DNA of 64,000 bases from Anaeramoeba ignava (lineage: Eukaryota > Metamonada > Anaeramoebidae): the NCBI GenBank assembly GCA_028826165.1, contig JAPDFW010000060.1, forward strand, positions 434,001-498,000, in the 5' to 3' direction. The notes beneath the pieces were generated by a model that searched no databases, was not told the origin of the DNA, and was given only the letters and a program-made list of their open reading frames with translations. The position numbers and the translations under genes are program-made. This document shows, one piece after another, positions 50,001 through 63,200 of the stretch. The stretch's first letter is position 1, and each line of letters begins with the position of its first letter.

Positions 50001-51998
50001 TTTTCTTTCAATGTTCCATTCAGAATCCACGGTGTTTGTGGAACAAAAGCAATTGATCCTGAAACAAAAACACTGCCAGAATTTCGTGGAATTTCCCCAA
50101 GAATTGCTGATAAAAAAGAGCTTTTACCGCTCCCAACTGGTCCAACAATCATAGTTAATTCATGGGACTTGATTGTTGCGTTGATGTTGAAAAGAGTCGA
50201 TGTTTGTTTCTCTTGAGGAAACGGATCCAACGGGATCCATTGACCTGTATTCATTTCTTGAGCTGATTTTTGGTTGTTTTTCCATGAAAAATTCCCATTT
50301 ATAATTTTAACAATACTTTCATTTCCAGAAGAAATTCTTTGAATATTCCGATCAATAATTTCTTTCGGGATTTCTTGTTGAAGAAGAAAAACCTCAATGC
50401 GTTTAAACGAAACGCGATAATTCGCAAGCAAAATCACAAGCATTGGGAGCATTGATAGTTGTGATTGAAGAATACTAAACCAAGCAATTGATGTGAATAT
50501 TTTTTCTGCTGTTAGTTTATTTCCAGCAAGCGAATAAACAACAAACGAAACTAGTGTGCTTGTTAGAGGGAGTGTATCCCAAAGAAGACGATATAACGCG
50601 CTCCAAAGCAAGTTTGATTTGAGAAATTTCAATTCTTTTTTCCTCACATTTGTGATTTTGTTTTTGAAATATTTTTCCCATCCATAAAGTTTAAGTGTGC
50701 GGATTCCTTGGATTAGCTCATTGATAAACTTGATTCGTGAATCCGCTTGTTGCAAAATTGAGCCGCTGATTTTTATAAGTTTTTTCATAAATAATGAGTT
50801 GATTGGAATTGATATCAAAACAAGAGATAATCCGATTAACGCGCTCCATCCAAGAATTTTGCTGAGAAAAATTACTGATACAATTATTTGTATAAGAGTG
50901 CTCCAAAAAAGATGCAAAGAGAAAATTGCTTCTTGTATTTTTGAAACATCATTTGTGATTATATTGAGTGGATTTGGTGAAGAATCTATGCCTTTTTTAC
51001 TCTTATCTTTATTTTTCTTCTTTGTTTTTTTCTTCTTTTCTTTTTTCTTTTTTGATTTTTCTTTGTTTTTATTTCTTTGTAGAAATTGTCCTGATTTTAT
51101 ATCAAATTCAATATCAAAAAATTGGTCTTCTTCCAGAATTTCTTCACTCATAACAATTTGGGAATCATTTTTAATATTAGAAGAAGAAGAAGAAGAAGAA
51201 GATTTTGGATTTTTTTCTATTTCTTCATTTTGTTTTTTTTGAGATGCAACTTTTGGATTTAAAAGAAGCAGTTTTCTATAAACTAAGCATGATAATCCTT
51301 GTCTAACACGATATCCTACTTTAATTATTAAATCAGAGTAAATATTTAATGAAAAAGTGCCTAAAACTGATACAACAAATAGTAATGTTATATAAGTAAT
51401 TGCTTGTGAATCTTTCATTTTTCGAGTTTCAAAATATCTGATTACTTGTTGTAAAAGTATTGGTATTAATAATACTGTTGTATCATACATTAATCGAGGT
51501 ATTCCAGAAATTAAAAATGATTTTCCATAAAATTTTCTGATACATTTCCATAAATTTTGACTTTTTATCAAATTAGAAATTAAAATAAAATTAATTTTGA
51601 AATTAAAATATAATTTAAAATTAATTTATAAAATTAAATTCATTTATAAAATTGAATTTATATTTTGAATTCATTTATAAAATTAAATTCATTTATAAAA
51701 TTAAACTCATTTATATTTTGAATTTATATTTTGAATTATATTTTGAATTAATATTTTGAATTGGAATTTAATTTTGAATTAATTTATAATTTAAAATTTG
51801 TTCAAGCTACTTTGGTTTTAAAGAATTCCAAACTAATTCAAGTTTTGAAGATAAAAAAGTGGAATTATCTTGAGGTCGAATTTTAAATAAATCTTTTTCT
51901 TGAAGTTGTTTTTTTGAACTTAAATTAATTAATTTTGTAAACCAAGAAAAAGTTAAACGTGAAAAAATATTTGCTTTTAATTCTTCATTTTTTTCCAT
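47005..51998 (-). CDS. ABC transporter, ABCC/MRP subfamily
   Basis: Four exons (minus strand): 51811-51998, 49375-51560, 48063-49304, 47005-47624; 1411 residues, two TMD-NBD halves without an N-terminal TMD0. Opening: ANIFSRLTFSWFTKLINLSS, the usual ABCC lead. NBD1: Walker A VGPVGSGKSS (about residue 535), PQTPWILNGT Q-loop, signature NISGGQKQRISLARA (about 625), Walker B IYLMDDPLSSVD. NBD2: Walker A GRTGCGKTS (about 1205, split by intron 3 inside the second Gly codon), signature FSTGEKQLICLAR, Walker B IILLDEATAFID and IAHRLNT. In NBD2 the LSGGQ is FSTGE, a degeneracy common in this half. A Ser and Lys-rich insertion lies in the first TMD loop, and an Asn/Gln tract in the linker. The family exports conjugates and drugs. 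The start at 51996-51998 was preferred to an upstream Met that adds only poly-Phe/Leu coding. Confidence 0.92.
47625..48062 (-). repeat. ABCC intron 3: AAATCAAAATT / TTCAATTTAAA satellite
   Basis: 438-nt intron sitting inside the NBD2 Walker A codons. On the transcribed strand it has ATTCAATTTAAATTCAATTT blocks at its 5' side and AAAATC/AAAATT hexamers at its 3' side; the body is G-free. Confidence 0.88.
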
Positions 51999-52245
51999 TT
52001 TGATTATTTTATTTAAAAAAGAAAAAAGAAATAAAAAAATGAAAAATAAAAAATGGAGAAAAAAAAAATAATTTAAATAAAAAAAAAAGGAGAAAAAAAA
52101 AATTAAAAAAAAAAATAAAAAAAAAAACAAAATCATAATTTAAAAGACAATTAAATGATCAATAAAATTATCTATTTTAATTTCCTTTTAACATTATTTA
52201 TTAAAAATTTAATTTAAATTTAATTCAATTTTAAAATTAAAAAAA
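51999..52245. promoter_or_regulatory. Divergent promoter region (ABCC / NC2-beta)
   Basis: 247 bp between two divergent start codons. Poly-A-rich blocks on the + strand (52015-52135, hence T-rich before the ABCC ATG) are followed by ATTTAATTTAAATT before the NC2-beta ATG. Confidence 0.4.
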
Positions 52246-53523
52246 ATGAATGATGAAGACGATGAATATAAATTGCCACGTTCAACAGTTTCTAAAATTA
52301 TAAGAGATTATCTTCCAAAACAAATTCGTTGTTCTTCACAAGTGAAAGATATTTTAACAGAATGCTCTACTTGTAATTAAATTAAAATTAAAACAAAACA
52401 AATTAAATTTAAAAAATTTTTTTTTTGCCTTTTTTTTTTTATAAAATAATAAAAAGCTTTTGTTAAAATTGTAACTTCAATGGCTCTTGAAATTTGTTCT
52501 GATAGTAATAAAAAAATTCTTCAAGCAGAACATATTATTCAATCAATTAAAGTATTATAACCATTTAATAATCAATTCTCCTTTAAAAATTTACCATAAA
52601 AATCAAAATTAAAATCAAAATCAAAATCAAAATCAAAATCAAAATCAAAATCAAAATCAAAATCAAAATTAAAATCAAAATTAAAATTAAAATCAAAATC
52701 AAAATCAAAATCAAATTCAAAATCAAAATTAAAATCAAAATTAAAATCAAAATCAAAATTAAAATTAAAATCAAAATTAAAATTAAAATCAAAATCAAAA
52801 TCAAAATCAAAATTCAAAATTAAAATTAAAATCAAAATCAAAATCAAAATCAAAATCAAAATTAAAATCAAAATCAAAATTAAAATTAAAATTAAAATCA
52901 AAATCAAAATTAAAATCAAAATTAAAATTAAAATTAAAATTAAAATTAAAATCAAAATCAAATTTAAAATTCAAATCAAAATCAAAATTAAAATCAAAAT
53001 TAAAATCAAAATTAAAATTTAAATTAAAATTAAAATCAAAATCAAAATCAAAATTAAAATTAAAATTAAAATTAAAATTCAAAATCAAAATTAAAATCAA
53101 AATCAAAATCAAAATCAAATTCAAAATCAAAATTAAAATCAAATTTAAAATCAAAATCAAAATAAAAATTATGATATTATTTATAAATAGAGTCTTGGTT
53201 TTGAATCTTATTTAGTTGAATTAGAAAAAGAAAAAAAAGAAATGGAAGAAAAATCCAAAATAAAACAAGTTAAAAAAAGAGCAAATTTAAAAAAAAATGA
53301 AGGAAAATCATCAAAACAATTAGAAGAAGAACAAGAAAAACTATTTGCACAAGCAATGTATTTAGCATATGGTATTTCAGAAGATAATGAAAATGATAAT
53401 GAAAATGAAAATGATAATGAAAATGATAATGATAATGATAATGAAAATGATAATGAAAATGAAAATGATAATGATAATGATAATGAAAATGATAATGAAA
53501 ATGATAATGAAAATTTAAATTGA
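52246..53523 (+). CDS. DR1: Negative cofactor 2 beta (Dr1), histone-fold repressor
   Basis: Three exons: 52246-52372, 52457-52551, 53191-53523; 184 residues (human Dr1 is 176). The histone fold spans about 8-90: YKLPRSTVSKIIRDYLP, VKDILTECSTSFVKIVTSMA, LEICSDSNKKILQAEHIIQS, then SLGFESYLVELEKEKKEMEE. The QEKLFAQAM segment matches the LFAKARQQQ region of Dr1. The C-terminus is a (DNEN)n acidic tail, replacing the acidic end of Dr1. NC2-beta pairs with NC2-alpha (DRAP1) to clamp TBP on promoter DNA and block TFIIA/TFIIB entry. Exon 2 joins inside a Ser codon (T|CT). Intron 2 is satellite-filled. Confidence 0.9.
52552..53190 (+). repeat. NC2-beta intron 2: AAAATC/AAAATT hexamers
   Basis: 639-nt intron of AAAATC and AAAATT units, with AAATTC and AATTTAAA variants in the 3' half. 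There is no G between the donor region and the TATGATATT patch near the acceptor. Confidence 0.9.
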
Positions 53524-53738
53524 AAATCAAAATCCAAAATCAAATTTAAATTCAAATTTTTTCTTTCAAAAGAAATTTTCCAAAATTTGTTTATTTATAT
53601 AATAAAACTTTAATGGAAAATTTTTAATTGAAAGAAAAAAAAGTATCAAAAAAAAAAAGAGAACAAGAAAAAGAAAACTTGATTTTAATTTTGTTTTCTT
53701 TTTCTTGTTTTTTTTTAAAAATACTCTTTTTTTTTAAT

Positions 53739-56244
53739 CTAAAATAAAGCAGAAATAATATTTTGAATTGAAACAACTGTTCCAGCAACAGCAGCAATAG
53801 CACCAAAAATAACAATAGCATAATTTTTAACTTTCCAAACAGTTCGATTTTTTCCATTTTCTCTACGAAGTTGAATATCAAAAACTGCTGGAAGAATAAA
53901 ACATAAAGCTGTACTTCCAAGTGAACCAATTAAAGAAAGAAATAATCCAAATTGTGGAATTGCTAATCCAATTAAACTTGATATTAATACTAATCCAAAT
54001 CTTAATAAATTTCTTCTTAATTCCCAATGTTTTTTTCCCATATGTTTTCTGAAACAATTTTTGATTTCAAGTAATTCAACTGCTGGAAACATTTGAAGAG
54101 GCTTATTTTTATCAATAAATATATAAATAAATATTTAAATTAATATTTAAATCAAATATATAAATTAATATATAAATTAATATTTAAATTAATATATAAA
54201 TTAATATTTAAATTAATATATAAATTAATATTTAAATTAATATTTAAATTAATATATAAATTAATATTTAAATTAATATTTAAATTAATATATAAATTAA
54301 TATTTAAATCAAATATTTAAATTAATATTTAAATTAATATTTAAATTAATATTTAAATTAATATTTAAATTAATATTTAAATCAATTCCAAAATTAATAT
54401 ATAAATTAATATTTAAATTAATATTTAAATTAATTCCAAAATTAAATATTTAAATCAACTCCAAAATCAATTCCAAAATCAATTCCAAAATTAATTCCAA
54501 AATCAATTCCAAAATCAATTCCAAAATCAATTCCAAAATAAAATATTTAAATCAATTCCAAAATAAAATATTTAAATCAACTCCAAAATAAAATATTTAA
54601 ATCAATTCCAAAATCAATTTCCAACAAATACATAGGTTAATAAAACAACAAGAACATAAGCACTTTTCATAACAATGTTTAAAGGATTCTGTTCTAAATT
54701 TGTTATTACATTTCCTTTTGTATCAGTTCCATAAGCTAAATATCCAAGTAATCCAAATACAATATAAACAATTGTTACAAAAAATAAATTAATTCCCATT
54801 AACTTTTTAAATTTTTGAGGTTTTTTCATTGAATTTTCAATTGGGAGAATAATTCCAATTCCTTCAAAACTAAATACACAGAATTATATTTTTTAAATTT
54901 AATATTATTTAAATTCAATATTATTTAAATTCAATATTATTTAAATTCAATAATATTATTTAAATTCAATATTTTTTAAATTTAATAATATTTTTTAAAT
55001 TCAATAATATTTTTTAAATTAAATATTTTTTAAATTAAATATTTTTTAAATTCAATATTTTTTAAATTAAATATTTTTTAAATTCAATATTTTTTAAATT
55101 AAATATTTTTAAATTTAATATTATTTTTAAATTCAATATTATTTTTAAATTCAATATTTTTTAAATTAAATATTTTTTAAATTAAATAATATTTTTAAAT
55201 TGAATAATATTTTTAAATTCAATATTATTTAAATTCAATAATATTTTTTAAATTTAATATTATTTAAATTCAATATTTTTTAAATTCAATATTTTTTAAA
55301 TTTAATATTTTTTAAATTAAATATTTTTTAAATTAAATATTATTTTTTAAATTCAATATTTTTTAAATTAAATATTTTTTAAATTCAATAATATTTTTTA
55401 AATTAAATATTTTTTGATTTGAATTCAATAAAAACCTATAAGCAACAATCCCAAAAAAAATAGGTAAAGTTTTCCATTCAGCTGCTGAAACTTTTCTACC
55501 CTTTTCAGGATCAACACATTCAATACCAACAACAATACTCAAAGAAAACAAAAGAAGAAAAGAACCAGCAATTTCATAAGGAACCAATTTTTTGACATTT
55601 CGAATTAAGGTTAACAAATACAAAGGAAGAAATGCAACGGGAACAAAAATAGCAGGGGATTTAGAAAAGATATTACCAAGAGTACCTGAAATAAAGATAA
55701 CATAAGCACAACAGAAACCGAATTGCGTTAAAAAAAGAAAGAAATCAATAGCATTTTTGCCCCATTTCCCCAATAAATATTCGCCAATATCAGTGAAAGT
55801 GAGATACTGAAGATCGTATTTATTCATGACAAAACGCTTCGCAGTGACAAGAATTGACATTGTATGAAAACTCAGTAAAGACAACAAAACAAGCGAGATG
55901 ATTGCCGTTACAATTCCGGCTTCTTTGAAAGCATAGGGCTCGGCAATAATCCCAGTGCAAACAAACCCCTTAAAAAAATTAAATGAAGATTGAAGAAATC
56001 CTGTTTTTGGAATTTCCGTTTTTGTTCGTTTTAGGAATTTTGTCACTATTGGAAGTTGAAATTTTCTAAATGTCACTAAGTTGTCTATTGAAGTTGACTC
56101 TAAAATTGGTTGTGTTTCTGTTTCCGTTATGTTTTCATTTGTTTCATTAAGACTCACTTCTCCTTGCAAATTTGCTTCTGATATAGATTCTGTTCCAATT
56201 CCAGAATCACTTGGTTTGTTTATTATTAATTCTTCATCACTCAT
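53739..56244 (-). CDS. Amino acid/auxin permease-type transporter (AAAP)
   Basis: Three exons (minus strand): 55436-56244, 54632-54869, 53739-54101; 469 residues. An 85-residue acidic, Ser/Thr-rich cytosolic N-terminus precedes FLQSSFNFFKGFVCTGIIAE, the first AAAP helix. Further membrane segments include GIVTAIISLVLLSLLSFHTM, AIDFFLFLTQFGFCCAYVIF and IAGSFLLLFSLSIVVGI. AYSFEGIGIILPIENSM spans the exon 1/2 junction and is the SLC36/AAAP hallmark. Later come YPLQMFPAVELLE and a final helix AIVIFGAIAAVAGTVVSI. The total is about 11 helices. SLC36/AVT3-like transporters move small neutral amino acids, usually with protons, at lysosomal/vacuolar or plasma membranes. Both introns are satellites with different motifs. 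Confidence 0.9.
54102..54631 (-). repeat. AAAP intron 2: ATTAATATTTAA then ATTCCAAAATCA units
   Basis: 530-nt intron with two 12-bp families read on the + strand: AAATTAATATTT/ATATAA (about 54130-54450) and ATTCCAAAATCA (about 54450-54610). The switch is abrupt. Confidence 0.88.
54870..55435 (-). repeat. AAAP intron 1: AAATTCAATATTTTTT satellite
   Basis: 566-nt intron of AAATTCAATATTATTT/AAATTAAATATTTTTT units (+ strand), period about 16 with variation. The transcribed strand has TTGAAT but no AG or GT in the body. Confidence 0.88.
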
Positions 56245-56530
56245 TTTTTTTGTTTGTTTTTTTTTTAATAAGTAAAGTTAATGATTATTTTAATTAAAAA
56301 AGAAAAAAGAAAAAAGAAAAAAAATGAAAAAAAAATTTGAAAGAAAAAAAATAATCTTTTTTTTTTTAATTTTTTTTTTATAAAGAAAAATTCAAGTTTT
56401 GAATTACTAAAATAAAATTTTAAACTAAAAACTTTTTAAATAATTCAAAATGAAAAAGACTCCCCAAAACGAAATAAAATAATTATTTATTTTTTCTCCT
56501 TTTTTTTTTCTTCTTTTTTTTTCATTTTTT
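56245..56530. other. Intergenic region, AAAP promoter side
   Basis: 286-bp A/T-rich spacer between the AAAP start and the SLC25 stop (both minus strand), with poly-A/AAAAAAG tracts. No gene. Confidence 0.5.
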
Positions 56531-59500
56531 TTATTTAATCAAATATCGATTTAAAAGTTCATAAACAGTAAAACTTATTCCATTTGATGGAATATTTTTT
56601 AATAAATTCACTCCTAATCCATAATAAAAACCTTTAAAACCATTTTCGTTATAAATCTTTTTTTTTGTTTTTTTTTTTTTGGAAATTAAAAATTTTCTTT
56701 TTAAAATTCTTTTTAAATTCTTTTTAAAATTTTTTAAATTATTTACTCTTTTCATTGTTGGCCAAATTCCTTCATAAGATTCTTTTCTCCTTCTATCAAT
56801 TTGTAATTTTGTTCTAAGAACTTCATGAGGCTAATAAAAATTAAAAAAAAAAAAGTGGAACAAAAATAAAAAAGTGGAACAAAAAAAATTAAAATTAAAA
56901 TTAAAATTAAAATTAAAATTACATAAGCAATTGTGCTCGCAATAATTTTTGAAGCCACAGAAGCCAAAAAAATTTCAAACGAAGATAATACAATTTTATT
57001 TTTCAAATTGGCAAATTTTTCACCTTTTGAAATCAATTTTCGAGTTTTTAATTTGATAAGTTCTTGTTTAAATTTTTCATAAAGAGGGAATTGGATGCCA
57101 ATATGGATCAAACCGAAAATTGAAGCGCTAAAACCTTTATAAAGACCATGTGGACCTTCCTCTTGATAAATTTTGCAAAGTGTTTGGATCGTATTTGTAT
57201 ATTTAGGGGTTTCTTCTATTAATTTGCTTTGATATTGTATTCTATTTTTTGCGACCCAAAAGGGATTTCCTGCCAAAAGTGATATTGTTCCTGATGCCAT
57301 TGATGCTAAAAAATTAACTGTTGTATTATTTAAATAACCGCCAAGAAAATTTGAAAGTGAAAATTTTATTCGATCATAAAATGCAAAATAAAATGCCCAA
57401 TTTGTTGACATTCCAAGTATTGTTGATGTTGTTCCTTTCCATAATGCTCCTAATCCTTCTTCTTTATATATTTCTTTCATTTTCTCAAAAGTCCCCATTT
57501 TTTTTTTCAGTTTTACTTCTTCTGATTTTTCTGCTTGCATTCGAGTTTTCACAACATCTTTAAATTAAAATTTTAAATTGATTTTGAATTGATTTTGAAT
57601 TGATTTTGAATTGATTTTGAATTGATTTTGAATTGATTTATAAATGTAAATTTGAATTTATTTTGAATTGATTTATAAATATAAATTCATTGATGAATTG
57701 ATTTATAAATATAAATTCATTGATGAATTGATTTATAAATATAAATTCATTCCTAAATTTAAATTGATTTATAAATATAAATTTGAATATAAATTGATTT
57801 ATAAATATAAATTCATTCCTAAATTTGAATATAAATTGATTGATGAATTCATTTCTAAATCTAAATTGATTGATGAATTGATTTATAAATTTAAATTGAT
57901 TTATAAATATAAATTTGAATTTAAATTGATTTATAAATATAAATATAAATTTATAAATATAAATTCATTCCTAAATATAAATTGATTTATAAATATAAAT
58001 TCATTTCTAAATTTGAATTGATTTATAAATATAAATTGATTGATGAATTGATTTATAAATATAAATTCATTCCTAAATATAAATTGATTGATGAATTGAT
58101 TTATAAATATAAATTTGAATATAAATTGATTCCTAAATATAAATTGATTGATGAATTGATTTATAAATATAAATTCATTCCTAAATATAAATTGATTGAT
58201 GAATTGATTTATAAATTTAAATTGATTTATAAATATAAATTTGAATTTAAATTGATTTATAAATATAAATATAAATTTATAAATATAAATTCATTCCTAA
58301 ATATAAATTGATTTATAAATATAAATTCATTTCTAAATTTGAATTGATTTATAAATATAAATTGATTGATGAATTGATTTATAAATATAAATTCATTCCT
58401 AAATATAAATTGATTGATGAATTGATATATAAATATAAATTCATTCCTAAATATAAATTGATTGATGAATTGATTTATAAATATAAATTGATTTATAAAT
58501 TTAAATTGATTGATGAATTGATTTATAAATATAAATTTGAATTTATAAATATAAATTGATTTATGAATTGATTTATAAATTTAAATTGATTTATGAATTG
58601 ATTTATAAATATAAATTTGAATTTAAATTGATTTATAAATATAAATTGATTGATGAATTTAAATTTAAATTGATTGATGAATTGATTTATAAATATAAAT
58701 TGATGAATTGATTTATAAATTGATTTATGAATTGATTTATAAATATAAATTCATTCCTAAATATAAATTGATTTATGAATTGATTTATAAATATAAATAT
58801 AAATTCATTTCTAAATATAAATTGATTGATGAATTGATTTATAAATATAAATTTAAATTCATTCCTAAATTTGAATATAAATTGATTGATGAATTCATTT
58901 CTAAATTTGAATTGATTGATGAATATAAATTGATTTATAAAGATGAATTGATTTATAAATTGATTTATAAATATAAATTCATTCCTAAATTTAAATTGAT
59001 TTTGAATTGATTGATGAATTTAAATTGATTGATGAATTGATTTATAAATATAAATTCATTCCTAAATATAAATTGATTTATGAATTGATTGATGAATTTA
59101 AATTGATTGATGAATTGATTTATAAATATAAATTCATTTATAAATATAAATTGATTTATGAATTGATTTATAAATGTAAATTTGAATTTATTTTGAATTG
59201 ATTTATAAATATAAATTGATTCCTAAATTTAAATTGATTGATGAATTCATTTCTAAATATAAATTCATTTCTAAATTTGAATTGATTTATGAATGTGAAT
59301 TGATTTATAAATTTAAATTGATTTATAAATTGATTTATGAATTGATTTATAAATATAAATTCATTCCTAAATTTAAATTGATTGATGAATTGATTTATAA
59401 ATTTAAATTGATTGATGAATTGATTTATAAATTTAAATTGATTTATAAATTTAAATTGATTGATGAATTGATTTATAAATATAAATTTGAATTTAAATTG

Positions 59501-60155
59501 ATTTATAAATATAAATTGATTTATAAATATAAATTGATTGATGAATTGATTTATAAATATAAATATAAATTCATTCCTAAATATAAATTGATTGATGAAT
59601 TTAAATTGATTGATAAATTGATTTATAAATATAAATTGATTGATGAATTGATTTATAAATATAAATATAAATTCATTCCTAAATATAAATTGATTGATGA
59701 ATTGATTTATAAATATAAATTGATTCCTAAATATAAATTGATTTATGAATTGATTTATAAATATAAATATAAATATAAATATAAATTCATTCCTAAATTT
59801 AAATTGATTGATGAATTCATTTATAAATTTAAATTGATTGATGAATTCATTTCTAAATTTAAATTGATTTATAAATTTAAATTGATTGATGAATTGATTT
59901 ATAAATATAAATTTAAATTCATTTCTAAATATAAATTGATTGATGAATTCATTTCTAAATTTAAATTGATTGATGGATTGATTTATAAATTTATCCCTAT
60001 TTTTCAAAAAAAAAAAATAATTTAAGTTGATTACCAAAAGGAGTTGTGCAAATAGAAGTAATAATCCCAACTACAGAACCTGCTACTCCTTTTGAAATGT
60101 GTTTTTTAATTTGTTGAACTTCAACTTTAATAATTTTTGCTTCTTTAATACTCAT
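56531..60155 (-). CDS. SLC25 mitochondrial carrier, NAD/nucleotide/folate clade
   Basis: Three exons (minus strand): 60035-60155, 56923-57557, 56531-56830; 351 residues. All three carrier signatures are visible: PFDVVKTRMQ (its first Asp codon is split by intron 1), NPFWVAKNRIQ, and YPHEVLRTKLQ (joined across intron 2). Each repeat carries a GxxxxWKG/YKG/YYG element. The Trp in PFW and the YPHEVLRT third signature are typical of the pyrimidine nucleotide, NAD and folate/FAD carriers (SLC25A32/33/36, yeast RIM2 and NDT). It should sit in the inner membrane of a mitochondrion or related organelle. Loop insertions rich in Lys occur after signatures 1 and 3. Intron 1 is 2477 nt, longer than the entire coding sequence. 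Confidence 0.9.
57558..60034 (-). repeat. SLC25 intron 1: 2.5-kb ATTGATTTATAAATATAA satellite
   Basis: On the + strand the tract is built of 18-bp-like modules: ATTGATTTATAAATATAA, ATTGATTGATGA, ATTCATTCCTAAAT and ATTCATTTCTAAAT. A long segment around 57895-58060 recurs around 58209-58365. Unlike other introns here, the transcribed strand contains many TTTAGGAATGA and TTTAGAAATGA copies, which are splice-acceptor-like. It is open in a frame on both strands for hundreds of codons, as expected from modules that are multiples of 3. Confidence 0.92.
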
Positions 60156-60216
60156 ATAAAAATGAAATCAAAAAGAAAAATGAAAAAAAAAAAGGAAAAA
60201 AAAAAAGGATTTATTT

Positions 60217-63200
60217 TCATTTCAAAATTTTTAAAGAATTATTTGCTAAATTGTAAAGATCTTGATAATTTGGGAATTTTGTTTTTAAACTTTTTATTAA
60301 TTCAAATCCTTCTAAATTTTTGATTAAATTTTTGTTCTCTATTGATTTAATTAGAAAATTTATTTAGAAATTTGAAAAGGTTTTTATTATCATTTTTAAT
60401 AATACCTTCATTATTAAAAGAAAGAACCCATAAAGTTCCACATCCAAAATATTGAATTTCTTCATTTTCAGAAAAATTTTTCATTGTTTGAATAACAACT
60501 TCAATTCCTTTTAATTCTTGAATTTTTGTTTGATATTCTTTTGTTTTGTTTTTATTTTATTTTATTTTGTTAATAAATTTTGTTTAAAATTTAAAGTTTA
60601 AAATTTACCATAATTATTAACTCCAATATTCCATAAACTCCCACATCCTTTCTTTTGAATATTTTGATAACTTTTAAATTCTTTCATTGCTTTAATAATT
60701 GTTTCAATTGCTTTCATTTCAACAATTAATTTAATGCTTTCTTTATTTTAATTTTGAATTTTTAATTTTGGGTTTTTTAATTTTGATTTTTGAATTTTAT
60801 TATTTACTTTCATCAAATGAATTATTCCATAAAATTCCACATCCACTATTTTGGATATTCTTGTTTGATGGGAAATTGTTCATTGCTTTAATAATTATTT
60901 GAATTGCTTTGATTTTAATATTTTCATTATTTTGAGTTTGATTTTCGTTTTCATTTATATTTTCGTTTTCATTTTCATAAATTTCAAATAAAATATTCCA
61001 TAAAATTCCACATCCATATTCTTGAATATTCTCATTTGATGAAAAATTATCCATTGCCTTAATAATCATTTCAATTCTATCTAATTTTTGGATTTCTTCT
61101 TGATTTTCTTTTTAATTTTTTTTTTTGGATTAATAATTTATATTTGGTTTGTTTTGATTTAATTTTGTTATTTTATTAAATACTTTTACTAAAAGACATA
61201 ATCCATAAAGATCTACATCCACTTTCTTGAATTTGTTGATTTTTTGGAAATTCTTTCATTCCTTGAATAACTATTTGAATTCCTTTCAATTCTCTTATTA
61301 TTTTTTGATTTTCTAATTTAAAAAATTTTTGAATTGTAAAAACTCTTTCCATTTGATAAAAAAAACAGAAAATAAATTGATATTTCTTACTTTTATTAAC
61401 TAAAATATTGCATAATATTCCACATCCATTTTCTTGAATTTTTTCATTTTTTGGAAAGTTTTTCATTAATGTAATAATTGTTTGAATTCCATTAATTTTC
61501 TCAATTTTTTCTTGATTTTCTATTTATATTTTTTTTTTGGATTAATAATTTTTCATTTTATAAAAGGAAAATCTTATTTAGTATTTTAATTTACTTTCTT
61601 CAACAACAATATTTCTTAATACTCCAGATCCAGTTATTTGAATAATTTCCTCTTTTGGAAATTTTATCATTGCTTGAATAATTGTTTTAATTCCATCCAA
61701 TTCTCCAATTATTTTTTTATTTACTATTTAATGTTTAAATTTTAATTTTTTAATTTATTATTAAATTTTAATTTTTTTTAATTTACTATCATTAACAGAA
61801 ATATTCCATAAAGCTCTTAATCCTTGATATTGAATATTTGGATTATTTTCAAATTTATTCATTGTTTGAATAATTGTTGAAATCCCATTAATTTTAGAAA
61901 TTTTTTCATTATTTTCTATTATTTTTTTTAAAGATAAAAAAATCAATTCCACTTTTTAAATTGTTTTATTTTTTAAGTTATTTTTTATTTACTTTCATTA
62001 AATGAAATATTCCAGAATGCTCCACATCCATTTTCTTGAATTTCTTCATTTTCTGGGAATTTATTCATTGCTGACATTATTGTTTCAACTCCTTTCACTT
62101 CTTTATTTTCTTTTAATTTTAATTTTGATTTTAATTTTGATTTTAATTTTAATTTTAATTTTGATTTTAATTTTAATTTTAATTTTAATTTTAATACTAA
62201 ATAAGATATTCATAAAAATCGCACATCCATTTTCTTGAATTTCTTCATTATTTATAAAAATTTCCATTGATTTTAGAACAATATCAATTCCATTACTTTC
62301 ATCAAAATGTTTTTGTTTTTCTTTTTTTTTGTGTTTATATGTAAATTAATATCTTTCTTTTTCTCATTTGTTTTTGATTTTTTTTAAAAAGATAACTCAC
62401 TTTCATTATTAAATGATAAAATATTCAATATTAATCCTAATCCATTTATTTGAATTCTTTCACTATTTGGAAAATTCTTCATTATTTGAATTATCATTTC
62501 TATTCCATTCAGTTCAGATATTTTGGTTCCATTTTCTGTTTTATTTTTATTTTTATTTTTCAGAAAAAGAAAATGTGCTTATTTGATAATTTCCAAATCT
62601 TTATTTACCTTCTTCATATGCAATGTTCATTAAAGCTCTACTTCCTTTTTCTTGAATTTGTTCATTTTTTGAAAAATTATTCATTGCTTGTAAAATTGTT
62701 TCAATTCCTTTCATTTCTCTAATTCTTATTTGATTTTCTAATTTGAATTTGATTTTGATTTTGAATTTGAATTTGGATTTGATTTTGAATTTGGTTTTGA
62801 TTTTGATTTTGATTTTGAATTTGAATTTGATTTTGATTTTGAATTTGATTTTGAATTTGATTTTGAATTTGAATTTGAATTTGATTTTAATTTTGATTTT
62901 GATTTTGAATTTGAATTTGAATTTGAATTTGATTTTGAATTTGAATTTGATTTTGATTTTAATTTTGAATTTGATTTTGATTTTGATTTTGATTTTGAAT
63001 TTTGGATTTGATTTTGATTTTGATTTTGATTTTGATTTTGATTTTGAATTTGAATTTGATTTTGAATTTGATTTTGATTTTGATTTTACTTTTATCAAAT
63101 GCAAGATTTGCTAATGCACTAAATCCTTGAAATTGTATTTCTACTCGATTTGAAAAATTATTCATTGCTTGTAAAATTGTTTCAATTCCTTTCATTTCTC

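Noticed and set aside
57668-60070. Open frames of up to 300 codons reading IYKYKFIDELI or FINQFKFRNEF
   Set aside because: They are products of the satellite inside the SLC25 intron; the carrier signature PFDVVKTR is rebuilt only if this stretch is removed.
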